A stretch of 64,000 nt of DNA from positions 18,132-82,131 of the forward strand of contig CALFSW010000279.1 in NCBI GenBank assembly GCA_937916505.1. The letters are read 5' to 3'. Source of the stretch: an uncultured Verrucomicrobiales bacterium (GTDB lineage: Bacteria; Verrucomicrobiota; Verrucomicrobiia; Verrucomicrobiales; Akkermansiaceae). Below the pieces are notes generated by a model that worked only from the letters and a program-made list of their open reading frames with translations, searched no databases and was not told the DNA's origin. Made by a program: the position numbers and the translations under genes. This document shows, one piece after another, positions 63,760 through 64,000 of this stretch (positions are counted from its first letter, which is position 1; each line of letters begins with the position of its first letter).

Positions 63760-64000
63760 AAGAGGGGGAATTTACGAAATGGGGAGGGAGATGCTATCAC
63801 TAAGTGAGATTTGGGCTCTGGAAGGCTCGCGCAGAGACGCGGATACCCATACCGGGCACTTTGGACGCTGAGTGGGGGGAGGAGGGCTCACGCAGAGCAG
63901 CGAGGAGCGGAGGAGGGCGAAGGCGAAGGAATGAGAAAATGCCGAGGCCCCCTACGGTCAGGGAAAACACCAAGAGCATTGGCCATTGGGAGTATTTTTT
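63760..64000. other. Terminal non-coding region with short repeats
   Basis: No gene is supported in the last 241 bases. Copy B of the 28-base repeat is at 63839-63866. The 13-base motif ggctcgcgcagag (63824-63836) recurs as ggctcacgcagag (63885-63897). It should contain the promoter for the minus-strand cytochrome gene, but no strong boxes stand out. Confidence 0.5.
63839..63866. repeat. 28-base dispersed repeat, copy B
   Basis: 24 of 28 positions match 31866-31893. It lies about 80 bases upstream of the minus-strand cytochrome gene start and directly after a cgcagagacgcgg motif. Both copies are found in promoter regions, not in genes. Confidence 0.5.

Noticed and set aside
1..64000. tRNA, rRNA, CRISPR arrays, prophage or transposase genes
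   Set aside because: I looked for these on both strands and saw none that could be supported.

Overview
The window reads as a chromosomal segment of a Verrucomicrobiota bacterium, probably Verrucomicrobiales. The evidence is the gene content: a DUF1549/DUF1553 cytochrome gene overlapping a DUF1501 gene, Pirellula/Verrucomicrobium-type beta-propeller and heme proteins, a PEP-CTERM protein, sulfatase, CotH and lamin-tail proteins, and a GVS-type ECF sigma factor, next to a long S12-to-Map ribosomal cluster. Assignment is by protein family recognition only; no search was run. Several genes are split by single-base shifts, two of them at runs of five C or G, so some indel error in the assembly is likely.

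Layout. 1-2925: 3' part of a secreted propeller and cysteine-rich protein, broken twice. 3035-6253: SGNH-like/propeller/HEAT/cupredoxin fusion. 6357-9869: a CRTAC1-type lipoprotein (FG-GAP, ASPIC/UnbV, TlpA-like thioredoxin, TPR) interrupted by one in-frame TGA that is followed by a SECIS-like hairpin. 9932-11928: ECF sigma factor with an overlapping FecR-like anti-sigma protein. 12082-19462: three consecutive proteins with golvesin-like domains of growing complexity, the last with a CotH kinase-like domain and two lamin-tail domains. 19490-23817: DUF1549/DUF1553 plus DUF1501 pair. 24091-33395: assorted enzymes (Tat-exported protein, cyanophycinase-like peptidase, monooxygenase with quinone oxidoreductase, paired amidohydrolases, MalY/PatB-like aminotransferase, sulfatase). 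33437-35232: yceD-rpmF-plsX. 35262-37003: aat, gph-like, and a cytochrome b562-like protein.

37654-54496 is a compact ribosomal/secretion cluster on one strand: rpsL rpsG fusA rpsJ rplC rplD rplW rplB rpsS [coiled-coil secreted protein] rplV rpsC rplP rpmC rpsQ rplN rplX rplE rpsH rplF rplR rpsE rplO [lipoprotein] secY adk map. It lacks rpsN and rpmD and stops at map. Two envelope proteins sit inside it, S3 and S5 both carry Arg-Gly-rich tails, L22 has a charged tail, and SecY is longer than usual at its C terminus.

54718-63759: two broken minus-strand genes, an SGNH hydrolase, a VF530-like protein, a small hypothetical gene, a membrane protein, a metallophosphoesterase/LamG protein, a small protein with a frameshifted nucleotidyltransferase, and a large NPCBM/propeller/HEAT/cytochrome c protein. 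The window ends in a non-coding stretch with short repeats. The strongest leads are the in-frame TGA with its hairpin, the envelope genes and RGG tails in the ribosomal cluster, and the sigma/golvesin/CotH locus.
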